NCBI GenBank assembly: GCA_964437365.1
Contig: CAYTGM010000006.1
Coordinates: 124,001-188,000, forward strand
DNA length: 64,000 bases
Reading direction: 5' to 3'
Source of the DNA: CAYTGM01 sp964437365
GTDB taxonomy: Bacteria > Sumerlaeota > Sumerlaeia > SLMS01
Shown here: positions 42,472 through 51,519 of the stretch, in pieces
Numbering within the stretch: position 1 is the first letter of the stretch
Layout of the letters: each line of letters begins with the position of its first letter
Program-made: the position numbers and the translations under genes
The notes under the pieces: model-generated
Told to the model about the DNA's origin: nothing
Seen by the model: only the letters and a program-made list of their open reading frames with translations
Databases searched by the model: none

Positions 42472-43044
42472 TTATGAGGTCGAAGTTAATTGAGGTGCCT
42501 TATTCCAGGGCATCATGCCTATGAATAAAGCGAGCCCGCAGGTACCTGTGAGTCCCGCGAATAATAGTCCGCAAGATGTAAAGATCGGTATGAAGAGAAA
42601 GTAGGGCGATATATGCCAGGCAAGTAAGAATCCAAGAATATTCATAACGCCAATAGTTAGCTGCACTTGACGCATGATACTGATCGTTGTTCGCCCTTCA
42701 GCTTTCCTGGTTGCAAGCCCCGCGCTCTTCCAGCCTTTAATACCTCCAGCGATCTGATTTACTTCGACACCTGCACCCGCTAGTCGTTTCGCTGCATCAG
42801 CTGATCTGCCACCTGATAAGCAGAAGATCAGAACATCATCGTAATCCTCTGACTTTTTCTTGATATTCTGTATATCAAGATTAGAAAGAGGGTAATTCTG
42901 AGCGCCTTCAATTGTTTCTGCTGCGAACTCATCGCGCTCTCTGACGTCTATAAGGAGGATTTTCTCTGAAGAAACCAGAGTCCTTGCCTCTTCCGGTGAA
43001 AGTAAGTTGGATTTACCATTCGTTGATTTGAGATGACTCATCAT
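42472..43044 (-). CDS. Rhodanese with C-terminal membrane anchor (YgaP-like)
   Basis: The 190-residue protein has an N-terminal rhodanese domain (LIDVRERDEFAAETIEGAQNYPL; catalytic C75 in IFCLSGGRSADAAKRL). It is followed by a two-helix membrane part (residues 125-185: MRQVQLTIGVMNILGFLLAW and LFAGLTGTCGLALFIG) of the DUF2892/YgaP type. It would handle sulfane sulfur at the inner membrane face. GGAG lies upstream of tandem ATGs; the first is used. It is the middle gene of an operon, after the ArsR regulator (23-base gap) and before the CoA-disulfide reductase gene, with no terminator between. Confidence 0.88.
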   Translation of the reverse strand: MMSHLKSTNGKSNLLSPEEARTLVSSEKILLIDVRERDEFAAETIEGAQNYPLSNLDIQNIKKKSEDYDDVLIFCLSGGRSADAAKRLAGAGVEVNQIAGGIKGWKSAGLATRKAEGRTTISIMRQVQLTIGVMNILGFLLAWHISPYFLFIPIFTSCGLLFAGLTGTCGLALFIGMMPWNKAPQLTSTS

Positions 43045-43067
43045 TTTCTACTCCGACAAAACGACCT

Positions 43068-43373
43068 TTATGTATCGCTGGCAAATCGCGAGCGGATACA
43101 GGACAGGATTCCGGAAAGGGCTGGTTCAGCGATCTTGTAGTAGGTCTTTCTGCCATCCTTTTCCGCACTTAATAGACCTCGGTCTTTCAATAAGATGAGA
43201 TGCTCCGACATAGCAGAACTGGCAATTCCACAAGCTTCTGCGAGTTCGCCGACAGTGTGATCGCCTTCCAACAGTAGCTCGATGGCTCTGAGGCGGTGAG
43301 GATGAGCGATCGTTTTAAGACATTCTGCGGCGTCTTGAAGGGTTTCGTATGTTAGTTCTTTATCCGTCATCAT
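43068..43373 (-). CDS. ArsR/SmtB-family transcriptional regulator
   Basis: This winged-helix repressor of about 101 residues has the HTH HTVGELAEACGIASSAMSEHLILLKDRGLLSA (shown in part) and the DGRKTYYKI wing. Cys residues at 18, 48 and 92 are candidates for thiol sensing; C92 (GILSCIRSRF) lies in the last helix, where the sulfide sensors BigR and SqrR have one of their two reactive Cys. With two rhodanese genes and a CoA-disulfide reductase downstream in the same orientation, it probably senses persulfide or sulfide and controls this operon (inference). The open frame extends to 43409, but that would run through the probable operator, so the ATG at 43373 is used (43370 also possible). Confidence 0.86.
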   Translation of the reverse strand: MMTDKELTYETLQDAAECLKTIAHPHRLRAIELLLEGDHTVGELAEACGIASSAMSEHLILLKDRGLLSAEKDGRKTYYKIAEPALSGILSCIRSRFASDT

Positions 43374-43381
43374 GAATAAAT

Positions 43382-43407
43382 GATATGTCGAAACATGACG
43401 ATATGTC
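43382..43407. promoter_or_regulatory. Candidate operator upstream of the ArsR gene
   Basis: Two GATATGTC direct repeats (43382-43389 and 43400-43407) lie just before the regulator's start. The segment between them also forms an imperfect palindrome, ATATGTC...GACGATAT. Position and symmetry fit an autoregulatory ArsR-family operator. Not proven. Confidence 0.5.
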
Positions 43408-43463
43408 AATCAATATGCTGCGGGGATTTCAACATCATCTCTAGATGACTGAAATCACGTCAC

Positions 43464-44669
43464 TTACTTCTTTCCCAATCTTTTTAAGAGCGGGTCGTGA
43501 TCATAATGAGATCTGAATTTCTCTACGGCCCATTTTTTCACTTCTGAAGGAACAAGCTTCCCCTCTTCCGGTGCAGAAAAGAAGTTCCTAAGACACTTTT
43601 CAACATGATCAGAATTAGACCCATCAACCCTCCAACCTGAGACTCCTTCCTCAATGGCGTCTTTCGTCCCTCCAGAAGTTCCACCGATCGATGGTGTACC
43701 ACACAGTGCAGCTTCAACGAATACGATCCCAAATCCTTCGAACTCACCACTCTCAATTTTACGATTCGGCATCACAAATACATCGGCTACTGTCAGAAGA
43801 TCCCTCTTTTCCGATTCTTCTATTCGCCCGATAAATTTAACACGCTTTTCAAGACCAAGCTTGTCTCGAAGCAATTGAAGTCTGCGCTTATCTGGTCCTA
43901 CCCCACCAATGATATACACCCAGGGATAATCCGTCAGGCGAGCAAGAGCTTCCAGAGTCTTATCAATTCCTTTTCGTTCAACCAGACGTGACACGGTAAC
44001 GAGAAGCTTTGCATTTGGCTCGAAATCATCGAAATAGGAAACCCATTGAGTCTTATCCCTGTCTGAAGAAGGGGAATCTTCCACGAAGAAAGACGCGTCA
44101 GGTGTGGGAAACTGCAACTTTATCTTGTTCTCACTGACATTCAGTTTCCTTACCTGGTTCGCCGTATATCTCGAATTCGTAAAAACCCAATCACTATTCC
44201 TGAGCGCCATCTTGATTTGAGTCTTCATAAAGCCAGATTGAATGCCCTGGACAATCTCTTCGCCATGAACCCATGAAATAACCTGCTTTTGAGGAAATCT
44301 TGAAAATACAAATGATGGCAGCGAGACAGGGATGAAATTAGTTGCAATAAGAGTATCCCATTTGGCGATAAGGGGAAGCTCAAAGGTATGAACAAGTGCA
44401 GCTGAAAACCGTGCTAATCGTGACTTCACACCGGTTGACGTTTCATCAATTTTCTTTAAACGGGACCAAACCGACGAGCGGTAAACTCGATAAACCTGTT
44501 TCTTATCAAATCCTTTGTCACCATTCATGGAAGGCGCATAGACAGTAACATCAAATCCTCTCTCCGAAAGAGTTTTTGCCATATTATGGGCGACACGTTC
44601 CGAGCCACCTTCCCTGGGCAGGAAGGTCTCGGTAAAAATAAGAATCCGCCTTGGAGCTTTATCGGGCAT
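43464..44669 (-). CDS. Glycosyltransferase family 4
   Basis: The 401-residue GT-B fold retaining glycosyltransferase has the N-terminal FTETFLPREGGSERVAHNMA, and in the C-terminal half the ligand loop LVTVSRLVERKGIDKTLEAL, IIGGVGPDKRRL, VKFIGRIEESEKRDLL and the E-x7-E motif EGFGIVFVEAALCGTPSIGG. It transfers a sugar from an activated nucleotide donor; donor and acceptor cannot be read. The ATG at 44669 overlaps the TGA of the upstream symporter gene (TGATG), so translation is coupled. A TTG directly before the ATG is a less likely start. It is the last gene of that operon. Confidence 0.88.
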   Translation of the reverse strand: MPDKAPRRILIFTETFLPREGGSERVAHNMAKTLSERGFDVTVYAPSMNGDKGFDKKQVYRVYRSSVWSRLKKIDETSTGVKSRLARFSAALVHTFELPLIAKWDTLIATNFIPVSLPSFVFSRFPQKQVISWVHGEEIVQGIQSGFMKTQIKMALRNSDWVFTNSRYTANQVRKLNVSENKIKLQFPTPDASFFVEDSPSSDRDKTQWVSYFDDFEPNAKLLVTVSRLVERKGIDKTLEALARLTDYPWVYIIGGVGPDKRRLQLLRDKLGLEKRVKFIGRIEESEKRDLLTVADVFVMPNRKIESGEFEGFGIVFVEAALCGTPSIGGTSGGTKDAIEEGVSGWRVDGSNSDHVEKCLRNFFSAPEEGKLVPSEVKKWAVEKFRSHYDHDPLLKRLGKK

Positions 44670-46390
44670 CAAGCAGGTTTTTCTTCAACCTCTTCCACAG
44701 TATCTATCGATCGGTCCTTCACCTCTGGAAGATCATAAGCAGCCAGCCAGGCAATCACGAAACAGACAACCATTCCGACCACGGCATCCCAGGGCCAGGA
44801 CATGCTGAATGTTGTATATGATCGCAAGACGTTATAGACAACCATTGTCACAAATGAAGCAACCATACCGGCTATGACGGGACCTGCATACCCCTTCTTC
44901 TTCCACATGGCGAAAAGAAAAGCCCCTAGGATGGCTCCCCCGGTAATACCAGCCAACTTGAAGGCAAGAACAAGAATAAACTCTGCCTGTTTACAAAGAA
45001 CGGCAATGACGCCAAGCGCGAGACCACAAATGACAGTGATCGTTCTTGAAACGTTCAGGCTTGTTTTCTGCTCGGCGGTCTTACCACTGAGAGGAATGAT
45101 GAAATCCATGATGGCTATACTGGACATGGCTGACAGGGCACTGGAAACACTCGACATGGCGGCTGCGAGTATACCAGCAACCAGGAGTCCTTTAAAGATG
45201 GCAGGGACATGATTAACGATAAAGATGGGGAAGACATAATCCGACTTGGGGATCCCCACGCCGGTGGCTTCATTAACAGTCGCGGGGTCCCACGGCATCA
45301 CAGTTCCGAAGTCAAAACCGTTTGCGGCGTAGAAGGCGTAGAGTGCCACGCCAATTAATAGAAACAGATAGAACTGTGGGAAAATGAGAATGGCACTGAA
45401 CAGCATTGCCTTTCGTCCCTCTTTGACATTCTTGCAGCCAAGAACCCTTTGAACATTGAGTTGATCAAAGCCAAAGGCGAGAATAATACCTATGGTTGTG
45501 GGCAGTACACCCATCAGAATACTGTACGGTCCCGAGAAAATATAGACTATTTGCGCCCACAGAAAGCCAAGTACTCCGGTACCTTCTGGTAAGGTTTGCG
45601 ACAGTTCATCACCATAAAGAACGCCAATGTTCCATGTCTTAAAGTGATCGCCTGATATTTCCCGGATGGCAGCCCAGCCTTCTGCACCACTTTGCGCAGC
45701 AAAGTCACCTGTCATTAAAGTTGGAATATAGAAGAGGGCGAAGAGTCCCCCTCCAACAAAAATGAAATATTGAACCATATCTGTCCAGACAACGGCTTTG
45801 ATCCCACCAACAGATGTATAGGCGAGAGAAACAACCATGATCAGGAGTACTGACATCCAGATACTCCAGTGTTCAAACCAGATCTGAAGGATAATTGTAA
45901 CGGGGATTGCTGGAACCACAACACGCACCCCTGCCCCGAGAGCCATACCAATAATCGAAAGGGTCGCTGCAACGTATCGGGCTCGCGGCCCGAAGGCGCG
46001 ATTCAGAAGCTGAAATGGTGTGTAGACATCTCCTTTGAAATACATGGGAACGATATAGATCGCAATGAGCACCCGGCCTATCACGTACCCAATGATCAGG
46101 TTCAGAAACGTCATGTTACCGCCATTGACAACAAACTCGCCATTCTGTCCGATTGAGAGCGCACCGAAAGCCATCGCGGGAACGCCAATGAATGTCAGAG
46201 CACTTGTTTCTGTTGCGACGATGGAAAAACCAACGACCCACCAGGAAAGGTTACGCCCACCAAGAAAAAAGTCTCGATTAGATGCCTGGCCTTTACTTGC
46301 CCAAATTCCAATCGCAAGTACCATGAGGCAGTATACAAGTAAGACACCCCAGTCGATTACACCGAATGTGGCTTCAATCTGTTTTTCCAT
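44669..46390 (-). CDS. Sodium:solute symporter family transporter
   Basis: The 573-residue integral membrane protein has 13-14 hydrophobic helices and SSS family signatures: DWGVLLVYCLMVLAIGIW at the N-terminus, RNLSWWVVGFSIVATETSAL, GGIKAVVWTDMVQYFIFVGG, and LVAGILAAAMSSVSSALSAM, the conserved helix-8 motif with Na+-binding Ser residues. It belongs to the group used for sugars, inositol, sialic acid or small organic acids; the substrate is not readable. AAGGA seven bases before the ATG supports the start. The coupled downstream gene is a glycosyltransferase, and the upstream gene a putative cysteine peptidase, so a cell-envelope saccharide role is possible but unproven. Confidence 0.88.
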   Translation of the reverse strand: MEKQIEATFGVIDWGVLLVYCLMVLAIGIWASKGQASNRDFFLGGRNLSWWVVGFSIVATETSALTFIGVPAMAFGALSIGQNGEFVVNGGNMTFLNLIIGYVIGRVLIAIYIVPMYFKGDVYTPFQLLNRAFGPRARYVAATLSIIGMALGAGVRVVVPAIPVTIILQIWFEHWSIWMSVLLIMVVSLAYTSVGGIKAVVWTDMVQYFIFVGGGLFALFYIPTLMTGDFAAQSGAEGWAAIREISGDHFKTWNIGVLYGDELSQTLPEGTGVLGFLWAQIVYIFSGPYSILMGVLPTTIGIILAFGFDQLNVQRVLGCKNVKEGRKAMLFSAILIFPQFYLFLLIGVALYAFYAANGFDFGTVMPWDPATVNEATGVGIPKSDYVFPIFIVNHVPAIFKGLLVAGILAAAMSSVSSALSAMSSIAIMDFIIPLSGKTAEQKTSLNVSRTITVICGLALGVIAVLCKQAEFILVLAFKLAGITGGAILGAFLFAMWKKKGYAGPVIAGMVASFVTMVVYNVLRSYTTFSMSWPWDAVVGMVVCFVIAWLAAYDLPEVKDRSIDTVEEVEEKPA

Positions 46391-46414
46391 GAAAAATCCT
46401 TAGAAAAATTTACG

Positions 46415-46430
46415 CCTTAACGCGTTAAGG
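46415..46430 (-). terminator. Palindrome at the end of the peptidase-like gene
   Basis: CCTTAACGCGTTAAGG is a perfect 16-base palindrome overlapping the stop codon at 46425-46427. On the minus strand it is followed by CGTAAATTTTTC. It may act as a weak terminator before the symporter gene, whose ribosome site starts just beyond. Confidence 0.5.
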
Positions 46431-47168
46431 AAGAAGGACTCGACCGTAGTGTGTGAACTCTTCTGCAACGCCCTTCGCTGCATCTGGACCTCTGAAATAC
46501 TCTGTCGTAATGCCGATTCCGTCAGTCGAAGGCTGTGTTGATATATACCTGATACCTTTGATCTCTCCGTACTCATCCCTCTCCCAGGAAAGGAATATAA
46601 CGCTATGACCAGATCCATGACTTTTCTTTTCTCTGTCCCAGCGTCGCCAGATTTGAACAAAATCACCCGGCACCACTTCATCACGAGAAATTTCTTTGCC
46701 GATATTAAAGGATGCAAGTGCAGCTGATGGTCCGGGACCATTTATCTCTTCAACAAACCAGAGGCTTTGAAAGTTCTGCCAGTTATCTTTAGTGATCGGG
46801 GATTCAAATGCCTCTCCAGACTTTTTCAAATACTCATTATATGCTTCCAGAAAGACCTCAAGAGTCCACCCACAGCAGAAGGTTCTTTGCCCTTCCTCAC
46901 CTTCCATCACCTTTTCTCCGAGAAGATAGACATCTTTCGAACATCCATCATAGCTGCTTTCACCGGACCTTGGCCACCAGTAGTCATGGGTGCCATCCTG
47001 CGGATATGTACTGGCAACCTTCAGAACCATCTGGTTGAACTCCGGCAGTTTTTCCAAATCTATTTCGCTGATGAAATCTTGAGAGCTCTCAGACTTTACA
47101 GATTCCTCGGCCAGAGTACTCCCCCAGCTGATCATGAGCAATATCATCAACAAGTATCTAGTGATCAT
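46425..47168 (-). CDS. Exported CHAP/NlpC-like cysteine hydrolase (putative)
   Basis: The 247-residue protein has a signal peptide (YLLMILLMISWGSTLAEE). It has a likely papain-like arrangement: a Cys in TFCCGWTLEVFLEAYNEYL starting a helix, then VVPGDFVQIWRRWD and GSGHSVIFLSWERDE with a His on a beta strand. The P-G-D-F-V element and the H-S-V-I strand are typical of NlpC/P60 and CHAP peptidoglycan or amide hydrolases, but the sequence is divergent and I make this call on motif order only. DGTHDYWWPRSGESSYDGC is an additional N-terminal segment. Near the exported amidase gene on the other side of a structured intergenic region, a cell-wall function is plausible. Confidence 0.62.
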   Translation of the reverse strand: MITRYLLMILLMISWGSTLAEESVKSESSQDFISEIDLEKLPEFNQMVLKVASTYPQDGTHDYWWPRSGESSYDGCSKDVYLLGEKVMEGEEGQRTFCCGWTLEVFLEAYNEYLKKSGEAFESPITKDNWQNFQSLWFVEEINGPGPSAALASFNIGKEISRDEVVPGDFVQIWRRWDREKKSHGSGHSVIFLSWERDEYGEIKGIRYISTQPSTDGIGITTEYFRGPDAAKGVAEEFTHYGRVLLP

Positions 47169-47884
47169 ACTTAAATGCCTTTTTATGAATTATTGAGTCG
47201 AATCTCTCGAACAGAACAATAAGGTGCTAAGGATAATTGCTTCAACGAGCAATCACATTCTTTGCTGTAAGAGTCAAACTTCGATTCATGCGCTTTGTAG
47301 CATCTAGGGACTGTTGTGAGCGTCTCGTTGATACCCCATCTCAGCGGGGGTTGGGATGATGCTGGCTCAATGAGGGGATGATGGTGGACTGATCACCATT
47401 ATACCTCCGTTGGGCCAACATTGAGCCGGGATTAGCCCTATTCCTCTTCATTGCAGGTCTGTTTCGCTTTCAGCAAAGATGAGCTGCTTCACTTCTCCGC
47501 CACCTTGGCTCGATCTCACCTGCTGACAGGCATTACGGGATTTAGTTCGGTATCAATTCCAGATAGAGAGCTTCCCTCCCTCTAAGTCTAAACGAAACCT
47601 TGATAGGACCCGGCGAGTCCTGTTCCTGAGCTCGATTCATTTAGGCCTAATCAAACCGATACAGGGTAACTCGTAGAGTCTTGTTTCAGCTTCGGAGCCG
47701 GTCCTCGCGCGATAACCCATTCCAGAATTCTCGCAGGATCTCGAGGAGTTCTTTGAAGAGACCAAGGAGAGGCATAGTTTCCGGATCTATCAATTCTTCC
47801 CGGACCAACAACTCTGTCTCTTGACCCTCAACAGTCGCCTTATATGATATCTGAGTTAATTTCGTGAGAGAGAACCAACGTAAT
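47169..47884. other. Long structured intergenic region between divergent wall-hydrolase genes
   Basis: Over 700 bases lie between the divergent peptidase-like and amidase genes. A 375-base minus-strand frame here overlaps the amidase start and shows no family pattern, so I reject it. Several inverted repeats occur: 47364-47427 (listed), ACCCC/GGGGGT near 47333-47351, and AGGAC-x7-GTCCT near 47605-47621. It could hold a non-coding RNA or a decayed element; I did not recognise tmRNA, RNase P RNA or a tRNA. Confidence 0.45.
47364..47427. repeat. 64-base nested inverted repeat
   Basis: GGCTCAATG (47364-47372) pairs with CATTGAGCC (47419-47427). Inside, ATGGTG (47381-47386) pairs with CACCAT (47394-47399), and GAGG pairs with CCTC between them. 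The nesting suggests a folded RNA or an element end. Confidence 0.65.
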
Positions 47885-48604
47885 ATGAAAAAATACCTGA
47901 CAGGCATTTGTGCGATCCTTGCATCCTGCGTTCTTGCAGAAGACTCAGCGGCTACTTCAGAAGCCGAATCATTAAAGCCAGAAATTATTTCTGCAGAATC
48001 GTGGGGTTCAGAACCTGACCCTATCCCAGAAGACCGGTCCCAGGTTCCTAAATACATCACGATCCATCACGCTGGCGAGGAATGGAAAGAAGATGCTGAC
48101 CCTTATAGAAAGTTGAGAGGACTGCAATCGTGGGGAAAGAGAGAACGGGACTGGCCTGATCTCCCCTACCACTTTCTGTTATCGCCGGACGGGCGGATTT
48201 TTGAGGGGCGCTCGACAGATTTCAAGCCAGAAACGAATACAAACTATGAGTTGGAAGGACATGTCGGGATTAATTGCTGGGGGAATTTCGAAATCCAGCG
48301 TGTGACGAAAGACCAACTCACTTCCGTTGTAAGGCTGGCCGCCTGGCTAAGTGAGAAGCATAATATAGATCCTCAGACAATTACTTCTCATAAAGATGTA
48401 GCACCAGGTCAAACAGTCTGCCCCGGAACTGATCTATACAGATATGTTGAAACAGGAATGATTGCTGACTGGGTGATCATGATCCGCTCAGGGAAAGACC
48501 CCCAAATAACCTTACTCCCACCGCTTGAAGAAGGACCTCAAGAATTCGCGCCACCAGGGCTGGAAGGAACGCCACCCGAAAAAGCAGCTGACGAAAAAAA
48601 CTAA
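47885..48604 (+). CDS. N-acetylmuramoyl-L-alanine amidase (Amidase_2/PGRP), probable lipoprotein
   Basis: This zinc amidase of about 239 residues is predicted to cut the lactyl-peptide bond of peptidoglycan. The domain (about residues 35-205) shows the first zinc His in YITIHHAGEEW, the PYHFLLSPDGRIFEGRS strand pair, HVGINCWGNFE, and the second His and Cys in TSHKDVAPGQTVCPGTDLY. The N-terminus MKKYLTGICAILASCVLAED carries a lipobox-like LASC at C15, so it may be lipid-anchored; otherwise an ordinary signal peptide. A GTG start 7 codons upstream is possible but would add residues before the signal. The C-terminal tail is Pro/Glu-rich. The next gene follows after 30 bases. Confidence 0.88.
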   Translation: MKKYLTGICAILASCVLAEDSAATSEAESLKPEIISAESWGSEPDPIPEDRSQVPKYITIHHAGEEWKEDADPYRKLRGLQSWGKRERDWPDLPYHFLLSPDGRIFEGRSTDFKPETNTNYELEGHVGINCWGNFEIQRVTKDQLTSVVRLAAWLSEKHNIDPQTITSHKDVAPGQTVCPGTDLYRYVETGMIADWVIMIRSGKDPQITLLPPLEEGPQEFAPPGLEGTPPEKAADEKN

Positions 48605-48634
48605 GAATCGAATTTCTCAGACGGAGATTTCATT

Positions 48635-50110
48635 ATGCAGGTTTCGCACACTATCACTGGGCTTATCCTACTTGTCTACTTGAGCTGCTCGAGCTGGGTC
48701 AATGCGGCGGGAGAATTCAGTGAAGTTACTCACTTCAGCGATACGCTTCAAAAAGAAAAGACCTTTGGTATCTATATTCCCGAAGGAGAGGAGGAAACCC
48801 GGTATCCCGTCCTTTATATAATGCATGGCAAATGGGGAAGTCATGCGGACTGGCCGGAAAAAACAGAAGTCAAAGAACTTGCAGAAGCTTACAAGATGAT
48901 CCTTGTCTTCCCAGACGGAGAAGAATTCAGCTGGTACCTTGACAGCCCACTCATGGAAGAATCACAGTACGAAACGTATATCACCTCTGATCTCCTGAAA
49001 TATGTGGATGACAACTACCCCACGATCAATGAAAAAAGCGCGCGTGGCATCATGGGACTCAGCATGGGAGGGCATGGCGCATTGCTTCTCTCGGCGAAGC
49101 ATCGTGACCTATATGCGTCAGCCTCTTCTCTATCAGGTATCCTGAAACTCACGAATCACCCAACGCGTGAAGATGTTATTGAAAGACTCGGAACCATTGA
49201 AGAGCACCGTGATCGATGGGAAGCAAACTCCGTCTATGAGGTTTCAGACGTTTTTGCCGATGGAGAGACAAGGATTCTCTTTGATTGTGGTGAGAAAGAC
49301 ACTAATACTGGCGCTATCTTCGACAATCGCCTTCTTCACGAAAAGCTCGCCAAATTAAATATTCCCCATATATATCGTGAGCTTCCTGGTACACACAGCT
49401 GGACCTACTGGGGAGACAACCTGCAATCTCACCTGAACTTTCACCAGGCAGTGTTTATTGAAAACCATCCGACCGGCTCCAAATGGTTTGATCTCTATTT
49501 TTCACGCATTAATGAATTCCTTCTTCAAAATCAAAAGAAGATGCCTGTTAATACATTAAAGATCTGCCTGTTTGGATCTTCGAGTGTACAGGGCTTTCCA
49601 CTGGAACTGCTCCCCCAGGACATTGCAATCTATAATAGAGGTATCAGTGGCGACAGACTCGGTTTGACTTCAAGAGGCCTCAGCCATCGAATGGCGAGCG
49701 GTGTCTTTGATATGAAACCTGATATTATCATTATCAAGAACGGAAGAAATGACCTGGGCGCACGAGCAAGAAGCGAATCCGGTTTTCCCAGTGAATATCT
49801 GATGGTGAAGCACTACTCTGAGATCGTTGAAGAAATCAAGGACAGGCTTCCGGACGCAGAGATCATGATTACGACATGTGCTCCTGTAAGAGGCAATTAT
49901 GGTCACCTTAAGGACTCGACAGCCTCCTACAACGAGAGGTTGAAGGAGATGGCTGAATTCTATGACCTGACACTCATTCAGCTTCACGACGAACTTCTTG
50001 ATGAGGAAGGCTATATACGTGAAGAACTTACTAACGACGGTCTTCACATGAAACGTGAAGGCTATCAGACCTGGGCAAGATTAATCAGTCAGGCAATGGC
50101 GGAAAGATGA
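48635..50110 (+). CDS. Exported esterase-SGNH hydrolase fusion
   Basis: The 491-residue protein fuses two hydrolase domains behind a signal peptide (ILLVYLSCSSWVNAAG). Residues 28-275 are an alpha/beta-hydrolase of the putative esterase (esterase D) family: PVLYIMHGKWGSHADW, nucleophile S143 in MGLSMGGHGA, FDCGEKD with the acid, and H in LPGTHSWTYW. Residues 285-491 are an SGNH/GDSL-type domain: block I ICLFGSSSVQGF (SSS instead of the usual GDS), NRGISGDRLG, block III IIIKNGRNDLG, and block V DGLHMKREGYQ with the catalytic Asp/His. Both catalytic sets look intact, so it may remove two ester types (for example acetyl or feruloyl groups) from a polysaccharide; the substrate is inferred only. 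It is co-oriented with the amidase. Confidence 0.85.
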   Translation: MQVSHTITGLILLVYLSCSSWVNAAGEFSEVTHFSDTLQKEKTFGIYIPEGEEETRYPVLYIMHGKWGSHADWPEKTEVKELAEAYKMILVFPDGEEFSWYLDSPLMEESQYETYITSDLLKYVDDNYPTINEKSARGIMGLSMGGHGALLLSAKHRDLYASASSLSGILKLTNHPTREDVIERLGTIEEHRDRWEANSVYEVSDVFADGETRILFDCGEKDTNTGAIFDNRLLHEKLAKLNIPHIYRELPGTHSWTYWGDNLQSHLNFHQAVFIENHPTGSKWFDLYFSRINEFLLQNQKKMPVNTLKICLFGSSSVQGFPLELLPQDIAIYNRGISGDRLGLTSRGLSHRMASGVFDMKPDIIIIKNGRNDLGARARSESGFPSEYLMVKHYSEIVEEIKDRLPDAEIMITTCAPVRGNYGHLKDSTASYNERLKEMAEFYDLTLIQLHDELLDEEGYIREELTNDGLHMKREGYQTWARLISQAMAER

Positions 50111-50118
50111 AAAACTGA

Positions 50119-51519
50119 TTACTCGTCGATTGCTGAGACCAACTGCTCGCACACTTTCTTTGCATCACCAAAGAGCATCATACAGTTATCAGAGTAATAG
50201 AGTTCATTGTCGACGCCAGCATATCCTGATCGCATCGATCTTTTTATACAATATACAAGTTTTGCCTTATGCGCTTCCAGGATAGGCATCCCATAGATCG
50301 GGCTGGATTTATCTGTGAGAGCTGCCGGATTAACAACATCATTTGCGCCGATGACAAGAGCAACATCGCACTCGGAGAACTCCGAGTTTATGTCTTCTAA
50401 TTCGAAAACGATGTCATAGGGTATATCCGCCTCAGCGAGCAGTACGTTCATATGGCCGGGCATTCTTCCTGCCACAGGATGAATAGCGAACTTTACATCG
50501 CATCCTTTTTCCATCAAGAGATTCACCAGCTCTTTCACAGAGTGCTGAGCCTGGGCAACTGCCATTCCATAGCCAGGTACCAGAATTACATTCGAAGCAT
50601 TCTCCATCATATAGACAGCGTCTTCAATGGCTCCTGTCTTATAGGCTTTCGCTTCGCCGGCATCATTTCCACCGGCTCCTTCATCACCGGTTCCAAAACC
50701 TCCTAAAACAACACTGATAAAAGAACGATTCATCGCTTTGCACATGATATACGACAAGATCGCTCCTGAGGAACCAACCAGAGCACCGGTGACGATCATG
50801 AGGTTGTTCTCCAGCGTAAAGCCCGTCGCAACGGCGGCCCAACCTGAATAGGAATTGAGCATCGAAACGATCACAGGCATGTCAGCTCCGCCGATAGGGA
50901 TAATCATGGTGATTCCGAGGATGAGAGAGAGAATCGTGATGACGAGGAGAAACATCTCGCTTGAATTTCCTGTGAACATGAGTGCTAGAACGATGCCCAA
51001 AAGAAAGATCATCAGGTTAACGAAGTGCTGGCCGCTAAATACAACAGGAGAAGAGGAAAGCTTCCCACTCAGCTTTCCGAACGCGATCACGGATCCCGTA
51101 AAGGTTAGTGCTCCGATAAATATTCCGAGAGATATCTCCAGAAGCGATATACGTGACAGTTGAATGTCAGACAACTCTGAAGCATGCAGAAAGGTTCCCC
51201 ACCCCACCAGAACTGCTGCGAGGCCGACAAAGCTGTGCAGTGCAGCCACAAGCTCAGGCATGGAAGTCATTTGTACCTTGAGGCCAAGCGGGATACCGAT
51301 GACGGCTCCCACGGCAAGGCCACCGAGAACCCATCCGAGGTTCTCCATTTGCATGGAAGGATGAAGGAGGGTGATCAGAATGGCCATAGCCATGCCCGTT
51401 ATTGCAAACAGGTTTCCGCGTCTGGCGGTTGCTGGAGAGCTTAGCCCTTTTAATCCGAAAATAAAGAGAATAGATGCAACAAGATAGACAGCAGCGAAAA
51501 CATCAGGACCCAGGTTCAT
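50119..51519 (-). CDS. pntB: NAD(P) transhydrogenase subunit beta
   Basis: This inner-membrane beta subunit of the proton-translocating transhydrogenase couples the proton gradient to hydride transfer from NADH to NADP+. The 466-residue protein has about nine hydrophobic helices up to residue 285, and the NADP-binding domain III (about 290-466) with [71 protein letters not shown] and [10 protein letters not shown]. These match PntB closely. The ATG overlaps the TGA of pntAB (ATGA). It is the last gene of pntAA-pntAB-pntB. Confidence 0.95.
   Translation of the reverse strand: MNLGPDVFAAVYLVASILFIFGLKGLSSPATARRGNLFAITGMAMAILITLLHPSMQMENLGWVLGGLAVGAVIGIPLGLKVQMTSMPELVAALHSFVGLAAVLVGWGTFLHASELSDIQLSRISLLEISLGIFIGALTFTGSVIAFGKLSGKLSSSPVVFSGQHFVNLMIFLLGIVLALMFTGNSSEMFLLVITILSLILGITMIIPIGGADMPVIVSMLNSYSGWAAVATGFTLENNLMIVTGALVGSSGAILSYIMCKAMNRSFISVVLGGFGTGDEGAGGNDAGEAKAYKTGAIEDAVYMMENASNVILVPGYGMAVAQAQHSVKELVNLLMEKGCDVKFAIHPVAGRMPGHMNVLLAEADIPYDIVFELEDINSEFSECDVALVIGANDVVNPAALTDKSSPIYGMPILEAHKAKLVYCIKRSMRSGYAGVDNELYYSDNCMMLFGDAKKVCEQLVSAIDE

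Noticed and set aside
46400..46741. 113-codon minus-strand frame
   Set aside because: Lies in another frame of the exported cysteine-hydrolase gene, which has a signal peptide and motif order.
47686..48060. 124-codon minus-strand frame overlapping the amidase start
   Set aside because: Overlaps the signal peptide and amidase domain on the other strand and shows no family features.
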